Positions 44,101 through 56,845 of a stretch of DNA of 64,000 nucleotides are shown in pieces. The notes under the pieces were generated by a model. It made no database searches and was not told the DNA's origin. It saw only the letters and a program-made list of their open reading frames with translations. This DNA comes from Dioszegia crocea (taxonomy: Eukaryota; Basidiomycota; Tremellomycetes; Tremellales; Bulleribasidiaceae). A program made the translations under genes and the position numbers. The stretch covers positions 3,105,826-3,169,825 of the forward strand of contig BCKK01000001.1 of the NCBI GenBank assembly GCA_001600615.1, in the 5' to 3' direction. Each line of letters begins with the position of its first letter. The stretch's first letter is position 1.

Positions 44101-44925
44101 TGAAGGGGTTCTTGAGGGAGCTTCCAACCAGCTTGTTGACGAGGGAATTACATCCGAGATTTTTGGGGGTCATGGGTGAGTTCATGCGGACGATCATAGG
44201 GCCAAGTTGCTGATTTTTAGACCTTATTGAATCTTCTGCACGAGTAGCCGAGCTCTCGCGCCTAGTCTCTGAACTGCCCCCTCCAAATTATGCTCTGCTG
44301 CGCGCCCTCACTGCCCATCTTATCCTTATCGTCAAACACGCCCAATCGAACAAAATGACTCTACGGAATATCGGTATCGTCTTCTCGCCCACCCTTGGTA
44401 TCCCCGCTGGTATCTTCTCTGAGCTTGTCTCGCACTTCGGAGCCATATTTGATGATGAGCCAGAAGAAGAAGAGGCGGATGGCGTCTCTGGACCTGTAGT
44501 TGGCGAAGTGAATGGAGACGGGACGGGCGAAGACACAGTGGGGAGAAAGAGGAACAGCATGCTGTATCAGCAAGGCGGGGTGGATGCGCTTTTAGGTCTA
44601 GGCGGACGAGCTTTGGATCCTGGTAAGTCCACCTTCGATTGGAAGTGCTGAAACTGAACAAACAGTCGACGATTCAGCCTCGGATATATCGCTAGATGAG
44701 GTTGATGATCCCCGCTCGCCAGATCTCGAATCGGACACCTTGTCAACTTTTTCATCGGACAATCAGTCGAGTGCCAGCCATAATGCAACCCCGCGAGCAG
44801 ACCGAATCGATAATCATACTGGGGCCGGGTCTGACCGGCGGCAGCGAGCGGAAGTGGCGGTCGCGGGAGATAGTCAGCAGCAGGCGAGGTATCCTCCAAG
44901 GGGAACCAGCCTGGTTACTGGGTAG
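41137..44925 (+). CDS. BEM3: Rho GTPase-activating protein with PX and PH domains, Bem3 type
   Basis: Exons 41137-41403, 41451-42929, 42963-44175, 44221-44622, 44666-44925; 1206 aa. Domains in order: a short helical/coiled region (about 60-120), a long Ser/Pro-rich linker, PX (about 415-540, with WNVAKLFSAFNDLDTKI), PH (about 553-655, KEGYLTKKAKSFGGWRTRYFVL and a C-terminal RDSWIDAL), then RhoGAP (about 880-1065) with the arginine finger in EEGIYRLSGSS and the LLKGFLRELPTSLL and NKMTLRNIGIVFSPTL blocks. Same order as yeast Bem3, a Cdc42 GAP at sites of polarised growth. The PH-domain intron is 33 nt, in frame and free of stops. The start is the ATG at 41137; MAAS three codons on is an alternative. 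Confidence 0.93.
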
Positions 44926-45086
44926 GGGATAGGTGGATGTAGGATGCGGGTCTGATGGCAGCTGGGTCGGACATGTGCTCTGTACAGCGAGTCTATGTGC
45001 CGTGCTGGCCGGAGAATAATAATCTGGAGGAGGGAAAAGACGTGTGGCGGATGTTTGTTGTGATTATGTTGTGAAATGTCATCTGT

Positions 45087-47132
45087 CTACTTCGCCCCAT
45101 TCTTCTTGGGCCATCCTAGCTTGAACCCGCTACACTTATCGTCTGCGTTATTGTCTTGCTCTAGATAGTCAGCTTGGTCTTGTTGAAAAGGCTTGTCGTT
45201 CTTACAAGAGCTCGCCCGTATTTGCTCGCTCACAGAATCCACATACGTCCCATCGCCGCTGCAGATGCTTCTTGTACCTCATCCGTAGAGGTCTCTGCCG
45301 GGTCTCTGATGTCACCGATACCAGGTCCCGGTTCGTCCTCCGAGACGTTCTCATCGTCCTCCGTAATCGCTCCATCTGTACGAAGGTTCGACATGACCAG
45401 CTTCGGTGCAAGACTCCAGGTGTCGGTGACTGTTTTCCAAGTGGCTACTCTCTTTGCCTTGTCTCTCCTTCAGCATGGTCACTAACAGCCACTGGATGTC
45501 TGAGTAGCCAGGGATTCACGAAGTGAGAGCACGCACCTCGTCGTCTTTGATTACCTGTTGCAGCACGTGCATCAATGCCTCCAGAGGTTCAACGGCTGGG
45601 AACCTGGTCCCCAAGCGGATCGCATCCACCTTCAGCTGATCATCCGACTCATCGCTCGATAAAGATTCAGTCGAAAAGGCTCGAGCGTATGACGGCTTGG
45701 GCCTTTTGGGGACCTTCTTTGGCACCTTCGCTTGAACAGTGTTGGCTGCTGCACGCGCTGTCCTCGTCTTCGTGGGCAACTTGAACTGAGATCGATTCAC
45801 GTCGGGTTTGATCTCGTCCGGTTCATCGAGGCTGTCTCCTCGTAGTACTTGCTGGGAAGCGGAGGGGAGATAGTTGGGCGGGGAAGTCAGCGGAGATGTT
45901 GACCCAGAAGGCAGCAGACGAGTACTGTCAATGACTGGCGAAGGCTCGTCGACGTCATGACATGGGATCTCTTGGTCGGCGAATCTGACCCGGATTAATG
46001 ATTGGGCTGGCGGTTGCTCAACTGGACGACGTCTTGTGTATGTCCGCTTAGGTTTGGGCATAGGAGCCGAAGGAGGATCGAGGTCAAACTGCGATGGTTT
46101 GCTTTCCGGCGAAGTCTCCACTTTGACTTGGGGTTTGGGTTTCGCTCTGGCTTTGCGGGGAGTTGCAAAGCATTGGGCAGCCTTAATGGCGGCTCTACGC
46201 TTCGGTGGAGGACCGGTGGGAAGCTCATCAGGCGTTGGTCGACGGGATCTCTTGGTGGTCCCAGTGCTGACGACGGAGATGTCGGGTGCAGCGAGGAAAG
46301 GTACGGCTTCGATCTCGCCCTCGCTCGCCGAACCTTGCTCGGCGGTGATGGCTTTGGGCTGTTGGGTAGACCCGCATGGATCGTCAACTTGAGTGTCGGT
46401 TTCCTCGATGATCGCATGTCCCGCAATGAGCAGCGTTAGCGCATCTTTGAGTGCAGACTTCTGTTCCGCCGCATCGCATCTCTCGGAATCGTCACCCCTA
46501 CGCCGTGCTTCTGACATTGCGACATCGCCCGATGGTATGGCGCCGTCAAGCAAGATAGCTGGACAAGCCAGTCTCGCCGCGACGGGTCTGCCTTCTTGCG
46601 GTAGATGTTGTACACTCTGGGGTGGCTGTGTGTGCTTCGGCAGCGTGTCCTCTCGTCTGACCTGTCCGGATTCTGACACCGAGCTCGAGTGTGAGAATGG
46701 AAAGGTCGGTACAGTATTGAAAGTCTGGTTGGCGCTGACGCGTGAAGCAGGACCATCCACGCCATAGTTTCTACCCTGCATCATGAGTTGATTGATGGTG
46801 ATCGGCTCGGGTCGGACAATGCTGCCAGCTTGTTGTAATTGTATACCCGGATGATGGGGCGATAAGGCGAGAGAGGACCTGTAATGCTCCCTTCGCATGG
46901 GTGCAGGGTCGCGCAACACAGGGTCGATCAAGTCATCGTCGATGATAGGAAGTCTGTTGACGGGTTCTGCGCGCAGGGAGGTGAGGGGTAATGAGCGAAT
47001 TCGAAGAGGACCGGGAAAGTCGAGCATTGGGGATACGTATGGCTGAGGGAGTGTCGGATAAGCAAACAACGGTCGATGCTCGTTGGCCGGCTTCGAGGTT
47101 GCTGGATAAGGAGAAGTTACGGGAGCGGACAT
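45087..47132 (-). CDS. Unrecognised 624-aa, probably nuclear protein
   Basis: Exons (minus) 47132-45537, 45451-45247, 45160-45087. Long first exon with a Pro/Ser-rich N-terminus, then basic clusters (TKRSRRPTPDE, PPKRRAAIKAA, KPKRTYTRRR) suggesting nuclear location and perhaps AT-hook-like DNA contact. The C-terminal exons encode RVATWKTVTDTWSLAPKLVM, a strongly acidic stretch (EDDENVSEDEPG) and a Lys/Gly/Trp-rich end (FKLGWPKKNGAK). The second exon is placed by frame: an 85-nt intron with CTGAAG branch and AAAG acceptor. No known domain recognised. Convergent with the RhoGAP gene. Confidence 0.7.
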
Positions 47133-47408
47133 CGTCTCAAGATCCAACGGGTCAATATACAGTCAACGACAAGTGCGCAATGACTCGGTGCCAGTTAGAT
47201 CCATCAACGGCGGGTGAGTAGGCCATCAGTATACAGTCCAAGCGCAAGAATCACAACAATACTAGCAGCTTCTATGTACAACCAAGATAAAAGTCCAAGC
47301 GCGACACCCCGGGCACTATACAAGCCACATACAAGAGGTAACACCTACACTCGAGCATCAAGACATGATCCCAATCACAGATGCAAAGCACCATCATTCC
47401 CCAACTCT

Positions 47409-50400
47409 TCACCTCCGCTCCCTGCTCAAAACCCTCTTCAACGCCTCGACCTCTCCCGACCCACTCGGTACCCTTGTCAAGGCATTGGTCAGCACCCCCT
47501 GCTCTTCAAAGCTCTTCGCCAGATCCTTGACACTAGTCTTCCTGCTTAGACCCGCAATTGCCATTGATCGGGCGAAGGAAGAGTCCGCCCGGCTGCCACT
47601 GGTCGTATTACCCACTGAAGTGGTGGAGGAAGTAGATGAAGTGGAGTCACCCAGAGGGTGGATAGAGGGGAAGAGCGCTTTGATAGCTGCTGACCGCTGT
47701 GAGATGGATTGATGTAGTTGTGGATAGATACGTGGGGTCTGAGGAGGGAATGTCCCGGATGTGGCGGAGGATGATGTGGAGAGGCCGAGGAATGAGGAGC
47801 TGACATCGGCAGTAGATGCTGATAGCAAGTCCAGAGGAGAGTTCGTGGACTTTGGGTTTTGTGTTGAAGTCGCACTGGGAAGGGTAGTCGCGGAAGCGCT
47901 GACTGCAGGCGCCAAAGTGGATGTAGTACCGGCTCCTACAGTAGCTCGCCCTGATAGACGGGGAAGGGCAGACCGGGGCGGAGGTGCCAAGACCCCCGAT
48001 GCAGGCCTTGTCGAGATGTCCTTCATCGGCCTGGCATTGGGTGCAGCTTGGGAGACGGTGGTGGGTAAGATAGACCGAGCGTCGGACCGACCGATGGAGA
48101 ATGCCGAATCTGGCCTCTCTCCTTCCGCCCTAGCTTTGCCTTTGGGAACGGCCTCCACCTCAGTCGCCAATCGGGGTACACTTCCTCCTTCTCCCATCTC
48201 GACCGTTGGACTAAAGCTAGAGCCCCACACCCAGCCAAAGACTCGCTTGATTGTACTAGGAGGAAGGGCTGAGGTGGTATGGCCGAAGCTGAGTTTCGCT
48301 GGCGTTCCGATGGGAGCCGCATCGACTTTTGCCCTTTTCTTAGGTGACGCGTCCGAGCGCTTCTTATCGGAGGAGGATGCCTTGGTAGTGATACGTCGTT
48401 CAAGTGCTTGAACTCTTAGCAGTATCACGTCCCTGAGTAGGCGTCAGCTCAAACTGAATGTCAAACTTACTCTGACCAAACACCCGTCTTCCCCTCCTGT
48501 ACACCCTCCATGGCCAAGAACCGCCTGACGACCCTGCCTTCATCCCAATCCTTCACCTCCCCGCTCGGCATCCCGATCCCGGTAGATCGCCTAGCCCACG
48601 ACATCAGGCCACCAGGCATCGCCTTCACTTCGCGCTCCTTGACCCAGGCCGCCTTCTCATCCTTGTAGACCTTTTCGAGGCGTTTCCACTCTGGAACACC
48701 CCAAGATTTTCCTGCTTCCACCCGGCTCTCAGCCGTCACTTCGGCCTCTTCGTCTGAATTCTCAACGTGCCGGCTGCGTTTACGTTTCGGTGTCCGAATC
48801 CATCCCCCAGGAACGGGGAAGTTCGTTGAGCACGAGACACCTGAGAATGCCGAGAAGGCGGTTCCCTCGCGCCGTCTTCGGCTGGGTGTGGGGGCGCCTT
48901 CTGTCTCGTTGACGACAATCTCCAGCTCGGCCTCGTTCAGGAGTTCCTCTGGTGATAGTTTTCGGGCAGAAGCGACCGAGTTAAAGTGATGGGACGTGTA
49001 TGATTTCCGGCGGGAGGCATGGGCCCTTTTTGGAGTTGTCGCTTCTGTAGACCGATCGTCGGTAGTGATTGCGGTTTGTGAAGTAGGGAGGATTCCGTGT
49101 TCGATATAGTTATGATTCTGTCCGTGTAAGCTATCGGCATTGTTCGAACTAGCCACAGTAAACTTACAAGTTTGAGGATCGCCGCTGCTCTCGCAGCCGC
49201 TCGAGGGTCTAGAGATGAGACCTCCACTACACCCCTCAATTCCTTCTCCTTGCCTTTGCCGCCCGCCCTGGCAAGCTCGGCCAAGAGAGACTTCCCAGCT
49301 GATCTCACGGAGACTCCTTCATCGGCAAAGGGGGATTCACTGGCTTTATCAGACCCAGATGAAGTAGCTGCAGCTGGCACAGCAGGTGTCACATCCGATG
49401 GACGGGCTGGCGATGGTCCGGGTGAGTCGAGCGTGATTTGCTGGCTGAGCCCAGATGGACGGAGAGTAGTGTTACTCTGGCGGCGAGGGAAGGAGCTCGT
49501 AGAGCTGCTGACGATCATGGATGAAGACGCTGTCGCGGGTTCCGAAATCGTCGGGGAAGGAGCGGAAGGTGCTGCCATTTCCAGGACCGGCGCCATTCCG
49601 ATAAATGGCGCGAAAGTGGTCCCATCTCTCGGGGCAGGCTGACCTCCCAGACGAGAAGCCAAGACGTGCTGTGGCGGAGAGATCAGAGGGGTAGTGCTGA
49701 CTGACAAGCTCACGCGCGTTGGAGTCGAAGGGGATTTTCGGGGTGATGCCGTAAAGGTGGAAAGGGCGTTGATGACAGGTGGCTCGTCCGCCTGCGCTTC
49801 GGCGGGAGGCGAGCTGACCTGATCGTCCTGAACAGCTCCTACTTCGATCTCATCGTGCTGAGTCACATCCAGATCGTCCTCACTGTCATCCCTGAGGTCA
49901 CCCTCAATGCTCTCCGCATTCATGTCCTCCTCCTGACCAGCGTCCTCGTCCTCATCTCCATCCTCCTCCTCATCGGCTGACTCGTCTTCATCCTCTGTCT
50001 CCCCCTCGGACTGATCCTGCATGTCCTCCTCCTCCGACTGCTCCTCTTCCGACTCCTCCTCATCTCTTTCCTGCTTGATGTGCACAATACGGGTAATCAA
50101 GCTCAGCACAATCTTTTCTCCGGCCGGTTCAGGACCGGGCGTAGGTGGGAGCTGTGCGGAGTCGGAAGGGGTTGAACTGGATTGGTCCTGTGCCACGCCC
50201 TGTGAAGAGGCGGCGGAGTCGGCAGACTGTGTTGAGGCGGGTTCCGCATCTGCAGGGATGTTTGACATCGGCACTGCGGAAGCCGGTACGATTTTGTAGG
50301 GCGAAGTTTCCGATTCGCCTGTCATGTCTGCAAGCAGGTTTCTCTCCGACGATGGTGAAGACAATTCGCTGTGCCCATCCTCCGCCTCAAAGTCTTCATC

Positions 50401-53400
50401 ATCGCCCTCCATCTCATCCTCGATAGACGGCTCCAGGGACCCATCCGCCTCCTCGTCCGCTTCATCATCCGACAATAAACCATTCACTGCCTCCTCCTCT
50501 ACCAGAGCATCCGACTTTGGAACAACGACACTCTCGTCGCTTTCCCATCCATCCTCGACGGCATCAAGGGTGAGATCACCCTCCGATTCGGAGATCTGCG
50601 ACGAAGAAAGGGAAGAGCGAGCAGCTTCTTCGAATGATTGGACGCGATGATGATGTGGTGAGGAACTGGCGTGTGAGATGGGGCTGGCGTGCGAAATGGT
50701 AATGGGGCCCTTCGATATGCCATTTGTAGATACGGGGCTGATGGTTTCGGATATCGGTGCGGATGGGGTGGATGGGCGTAGGAGCCGGAAAGGGGACCGA
50801 GGTGGGGTAGGTCGTAGTGAGAAGTTCAGAGTCTCGATTATTTGCTCTAAAGGGGCCTTCCGGATACTGGGCGACGATGCTGGATGAGGTGACGATTTGG
50901 TCTCAACCTGTCTGGTCAGCTTTATATCATTGCGAGTCACAGGGTGCGCCTTACTTCTTCGTGACTTATGTCTTCGAGGGGCCCAATCGCTTCCACCTCC
51001 TCGCCCTCATCGCCCGATTGAGTCGACAAAGGTGAGGCGTCGTGCGCTTCCCCGAGATCGGGAAGCATGACCTCCGCTTCCAGAAGATCGCCTCCGTGCG
51101 CTGTCCACACATCAATGCCAGCTGGGACATCGTGCTCAATGACCGAGTCGGTCGAATCATCCCAGCTGCCAGAGGCCCCTTCGACGGTGACATCCGCCTC
51201 CACCGTAGTGTTCAGGTCTTCATCAGAGCCCCCCTCGTCATCGCCATCAAGATGTTCCTCATCTTCATGTCTGCTGAGAGAGGGCCCGGGTGAGATCGGA
51301 GTAATCCGCCCCATATGGCGGAGGCCCAAGACGGACGTTTCGAGAGACCCGAAATCACCTTCGTCGTCGTCGTACTGAGGGTTGCCGCGAGCCGGGGACG
51401 GACTTGTGGAGGAAGGCCGCGGCTGATCATTTCTGGGAAAACCCGTAATGGGGGATTTGGCGATAATAAGTGGGGAAGGCGAGCGTCCGTTGGAAGTGTC
51501 GACTTCGATCGCGTGCTGAGTCGATAGAGGGGACGAATGCGGCGAAGCAGATCCGGCCCCGTTGAAAGTTTGTTCAATAGGGGAGCGAGGCGAAGTTTGG
51601 TGAGAAATGCCAGGAAGAACCGCATCCTCATTTGCACCCCTCTCCGCCTCCACCATTTCCCCGCCATTCGCACCACGGCCAACCTCCTTCCTCGTCATGA
51701 TGTTTATGAACGTATCATCTCCTGTATACCCATCTCCAAAGTCCGAGTCGGCATCACTCCCAAACCCGCCGCCTCCATAGTCGAAAGACCCATTCCCCAT
51801 GTCGTCTTCACCCTCCGCCCCGACGTGAGACTGGTCGAAGTCTAGCTCGACCTTCTTCTTCTTCATCGTCCGAGGCACCCATTCCGGTACCAGACGAGGT
51901 GGAGGCGGAGCAGTGGTGTACGGTTTGAAAGGAAAGGAGGTGATGACCTGTCTTGAGGTTGTCGCCGATAGCGAAGATTTGGACAGGGCGGATTTGACCG
52001 AGCTCTGACTGAAACCCATTCCACTCGCTCGACTCTTCCCCTTCCGAAGCCGAGGCTCGGTCTGGGATCCACCGACGAGGGTCCCTGATCTCTCGCGCCG
52101 GTCTTCATCCTCATCCTCATCCACCTCGGTGTCTGACCCATAGAGGGGTTTGAGCAAAAGCGGATCTTCGCCTGGGCTCGATTCGACACTCTCTACTCCG
52201 GCGCCAATCTCGAGATCCCGTCCCGTTATCCGCCGAAGCGCTGCGGCGGTGTAGGACTTCCGACGAGATGACACACCGGCGTATCGTACCATGGCGGGCG
52301 GAGGGGAATTTGAGCGCGACTTCCGCGCTTTGGGTTTAAGGGATGCACGCTTTTTGATCGAGGTGGTAGATTTGCGGCGGGAGGTTGTGGTGGGCGGTGG
52401 TGATTGAGTCTCTGGGGCATCCGGGGATGCGGTGGAGTTGACGGGTGACCGACTAGAGCTAGGGGAAGCTCGATGCTTGGTTGTAGAGGCCCGCCCTTTG
52501 CCTTTCCGAGTTGTAGAGACACCCAAAACGCCAGAAGCTGCGCTTGGAGAGGATGACTGCCGGAGATCAGCAACGCTGCCACGGGAGGCAAGTCGCGGAT
52601 TCTTCTTTGTGCGGGGATTGGGAGAAGGTTCGGCCACTACGATTTGTGAAGGAGCCGTGGAAAGTCGACGTGGAGGAGTTGGGCTGGGGCGCGCTCGGCG
52701 ACGAGAGGGTGGAGAAGGTCGTTGAGGTGTCGAGGCTGGTTCTGGGGGTTGAGAGGATGGGGGAGTGGGTAAACGAGAGACTAGACGTCCCTTTGGCAGA
52801 GAAGCACCAGCTATTGAGGTAGATGTCTATACAGTCAGTAGCTGGCTGTAACACACGTCTGTGATGCTTACCTGAATCTCCTGGCTGTTCATTGGCGTCA
52901 TCATTCTACCTCCGCCCTGTATAGCCCTTCCCCAGCCATCACCACTCTTCCTCGGCATTGGCGTCCTCCCAGCGGTGACATTCCCGACTTCCTCGGCCCC
53001 GCTGAACCAATCGTCATCCGTTGTTGCCCCGGTAGGACTAGACGGCCTAACATCCAGCAATTGAGTCACATCATCGTCCATTCCGGCATTGAGGCGGGTA
53101 AAAGATGGTCTGGTAGGTCTCGTAAGGGCAGGTGAAGAGGCTGATAGAGCCCGAATGGACCGTGTAGACGGAATTGCACGCGTGGGCGAGGGAGCGGACT
53201 GAATGGGGTTGACGACTATCAGTGACTGGCGAGGTTTTCGCTTGGGATGTTGTGTGGCGGGAGGTTGGAAGGTGTTATCCTCTCTTTCTCCTAGAATGGC
53301 TCGCTTGTTGACGACATGAGATGGAGGTATGGCAATGGAGGGTCCTTTGGTCCCGGACGAGATGCGTCGAGCTGCTGTTGATCGAATGGGAATACGAGAG

Positions 53401-53498
53401 ATGGGCTGTGATGTGGATTGCGTCCGAGCAGTGGAGCCTGATGCTATAGCAGATGGTCGGCCGGGAGTGGGCAGTGGCTCGTTGATGGTTCGCACCAT
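47409..53498 (-). CDS. Unrecognised large nuclear-type protein, 1969 aa
   Basis: Exons (minus) 53498-52872, 52826-50955, 50907-49168, 49117-48471, 48432-47409. Start is ATG MVRTINEPLPTPGRP. Mostly Ser/Pro/Arg-rich and low complexity, with several basic patches (RRKSTTSIKKR, RKPRQSL, PKRKRSRHVE) and one very acidic region near residues 1100-1180 (runs of Glu/Asp). The best-ordered part spans the third intron: DPRAAARAAAILKL joined to NHNYIEHGILP, then KSWGVPEWKRLEKVYKDEKAAW and DVILLRVQALERRITT, which look helical. I do not recognise the family; a chromosome or spindle role would be a guess. Head-to-head with the Dcr2-type gene (414 bp). Introns are short and their phases close exactly. Confidence 0.72.
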
Positions 53499-53912
53499 GA
53501 TGTAGGGTTTGATAGATGGTGATTGGGGTGGTGAAGGGGGATGGGTGGCGACGGTGTTTACCGACTTTGTCGAACGGGCAGTAATCGACCTTACGAGCTC
53601 AGAAAAAGAGCAGGAGCTGAGGAGGTGCAGTCTAGTTCGTATAAGAGATCTGTGTGGATAGTCTCTCGACAGAGGTGGTTGCCGACTAGGAGGAAGAGAT
53701 GTAGGGTAGTGATTGAGCTTGTTGACGCACAGAGCAAAGAAATCAAACACGCGGAGCCGGAACCTTTTCTCCGAAGCCCGTGCGCTTGCCTCCACCAGCC
53801 GCCACCCAAAGCCTTAGAAGGGGTACAAAGCAACCACTTTGTAATAGGTATAAGCATCAGGAATGGCCCCTACTCCACTAGAGACATCGCTATAAGACGT
53901 AGGACAGCGATA
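53499..53912. promoter_or_regulatory. Divergent promoter, 1969-aa protein / phosphatase
   Basis: 414 bases between two start codons. The minus frame stays open to 53795 but has no ATG there, so it is not counted as coding. Confidence 0.45.
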
Positions 53913-56405
53913 ATGGCTGGATTTCGAGATCCACGCTCGTCAAGACCGCCCCGATATCTCTATCTCCGCTCATTCGGACCATTCGTCGGCGCGTTTACGC
54001 TCTTTGCTGTCCTGCTTAGCTCGCTGGCGCTCTTGTCGCACTACAAGTCACCTGCGACTAAGCAGCAGATAGGATGGCAAAGCTGGGATGTCGTCAATGT
54101 CCAGAGTGTAGCCAAGGTTGATGGGGAGACGAAAGGGAACGCATCGATGGGGGACGGGTGGGATGATGATGATTTATGGGACGGGGTGGGGTATACTCTG
54201 CCATTAGATAATTGGGTGAGCTGAATTGTCACTTCTGAATGTAACAAGCTTATGAATGTAGGATCCTCTCGCTCCACACACTACTGGATGTGCGTCACGT
54301 CATCTCACAAAAGTCCATTTACTGATCCCTTGTAGTGACTGAGATAGCCGTCAATCCATGTTACATGCCACCATGGCTTTGGCCGTCCTACTGCGCACCC
54401 CCCTCGACACCCGAAGAAGACAAGACAAAGGGTAAATGGGTCATCTTGGAAAGAGATCTTAATGTCAAATCTGGGCTATGGTCAGTCGTCATCTCTGGCA
54501 AAGGGCAAGTATGTAAGCTGACGAGCGCAGGTTCTTGAACATCTACTATCGCCGCACTCGCCGACTCGACGTACCTCTAATTACCAACCTTCGAGTCGCG
54601 CCTCATCCACTACCCGAGACTCTGAAATCGGACCTAGACGGCTGGACTCTGGCTGCTGGGGATCTACATTCTGGTGTCTGGCCAACACAGGACGAGTTGA
54701 GGCTGTACTACAAAACGAAAGAGCAAGGGTCGAAAAGGCAGGCCATAGTCGATAGCGACATCATTACCGAGCTCGACATTGTGTATGGGGACGACGAACC
54801 GTTCTTCGGCTTTGAGCGAGTTCAGGGTGGGAGAGTGTTAGAGGCGAAGGAGAAGAAGTGGGAGAGTGTGGATCTGGCTTTCAGGCGGGGAAGATATAGT
54901 CAGTGCAACGATTGACCTTAGCTGAATGATCAGTCCCTCCCAAAGCTGGCGAATTAAAATTCCACGATACGGGCGATTTCAAAATCCTTCAAAGTGAGTC
55001 TTTGACCATACGATTAAGCCTACCGAGCTGATCCGCCAGTCGCGGATCTGCATTACTCGGTTGGGAAGGGCGAATGCAGAGATACCGATTTGGAGACATG
55101 TGATGGGGATGCCGAAACTGCAAAGTGGCTCGGCGAAGCATTGGACGCCGAGAAACCAGACATGGTGGTGAGTCCGATTAGTCCAAATGTGTGAATATTG
55201 ACTCACGATCAGGTATTCTCCGGTGATCAGCTCAATGGCCAGAAGACGAGTTACGATTCTCGTTCGGTACTTTCGAAATTTGCTCGACCCGTCGTCGACC
55301 GGAACATACCTTGGGCAGCTGTCTTTGGTGAGCTCTATTCAATCCCACGACCTCCGTGACAAGAAGCTGATCGTTTCAGGTAATCACGATAGCGAGCTTG
55401 GGGAAGACAGGGCTGAGCAAATGAGAACTCTGGTACATATGCCTTACTCGGTAGCAAAAGCTGGACCGAAGGATATCGATGGTGTGGGGAATTGTAAGTT
55501 GTATAGTGGAGAGTATTGAGACGGTTGACTGATGTCTAGACCTGTTGAAGCTGCATTCCAGTGATCCGTAGGTTCGCTTCTCTGACTGGGGAATACTTGC
55601 TTACGACACAGGTCACACATCCACCTCTTCACCCTCTACTTTCTTGATTCGGGGTCATATCAGAAACGCACTGTACCATGGGCTAAGTGGGAATATGACT
55701 ACATCAAGCCGTGGGTTTTTATATTTGCATACAAAGCGTATCGCAAGCTTACCCTACAGATCTCAAATAGACTGGTTCAAAAACGAGTCTTCCCATATCG
55801 ATCCCATTTCACGACCATTTACTCCAGACGGCACATCCGATCTATCCAAAATCTGGCCTCGCTCGCCGCGCCGTATGCAGCGGGATTCTCAACCTGTACT
55901 TGCTAAACCCAACGCGATGATGTTCTTCCACATACCCTTACAAGAGGCTTACGATACTCCAGACCTGGATGCGGATGGAGAGGTCATGATTCTCGGGAAT
56001 GATATAGGGGATGAGGTCGGATCGAGCGCCATCAACTCGCACTTCCTAGATGATGGGATATTACCCATGGTGGCTATTGAAGGAGATGACGGGGGAATGT
56101 CAGAAGTGAAAGTGTTGGCTCATGGCCATTGTCATGTACAGGATAGATGTCAACGGGTCCGGGGTGTATGGTGAGTTGTCTGACCACGGGCCGGGATGCT
56201 TGATGTTGAAATACCAACTGACTTGATTAGGATGTGCTTTGATGGCGGATCATCATACTCTGGTTATGGTCGCATAGGGTTTGATCGCAGAGTCCGGATC
56301 TTCCAGATTAGCCAGTGGGGCGAAAAGGTTGAGACGTATAAACGGACGACGGGCGGTGAGGTGATTGATCGGGAAGTACTTGTGGAGCCTATCTCTGGCG
56401 GATGA
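53913..56405 (+). CDS. DCR2: Dcr2-type metallophosphoesterase
   Basis: Exons 53913-54215, 54262-54289, 54336-54480, 54531-54898, 54934-54993, 55040-55167, 55213-55327, 55380-55493, 55540-55567, 55612-55710, 55760-56170, 56231-56405; 657 aa. One membrane segment near residues 22-44 (VGAFTLFAVLLSSLALL) makes it type II. The calcineurin-like metal sites are all present in order: ADLH, FSGDQLNG, GNHDSEL and AHGHCHVQD. The Trp-rich N-terminal part (MPPWLWPSY) and overall plan match yeast Dcr2/Sia1. Yeast Dcr2 helps the cell pass START and dampens the unfolded-protein response by acting on Ire1; the first of these names is the better fit, but paralogues share the plan. Confidence 0.87.
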
Positions 56406-56845
56406 GCGATGGGATGTCGGAAGTTAGATGGATCTGTTGTATGTGTATGCACGATGTAGCTCTCCACGTGTCTGACACACACACACACACACATCTGCTC
56501 AAAGGGGGGTCCCGGGATTCGGGGTACACACACATACAGGGTCGAGCTTGTGCACACACAGCCCGTCCCTGGTCCCCGCCCCTGACCCGATCCTTCCGGG
56601 TTGGATGATAAAATGCATGTAGAGAAAAGAAAAGAGGGTCCCTTAACAGTATCTTCATAACCACTTATAGCAGACGTACCATCTTGCCCATCTACCACCA
56701 ATCCAACCCCCTCTGCATAGCTCTCGCCAACACCGCCGCCCGTTCACCCAACATCTCTGCTTTTGCGCGACAGATACCGTCAGCCAATCCCGCAGACACC
56801 AGCTCCTCCGCAACCCATATCTTGACAGACCTATACATCTCCCCC
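56406..56845. other. Intergenic with CA repeats
   Basis: 440 bases between the phosphatase and the Zn2Cys6 gene; contains a (CA)n run (56475-56493) and further CACACA blocks, but no gene. Confidence 0.55.
56475..56493 (+). repeat. (CA)n microsatellite
   Basis: About nine AC/CA dinucleotides; further CACACA blocks follow near 56526 and 56554. Confidence 0.85.

Noticed and set aside
53499..53795. N-terminal extension of the 1969-aa protein
   Set aside because: The frame is open but begins only at GTG; the first ATG is at 53498.
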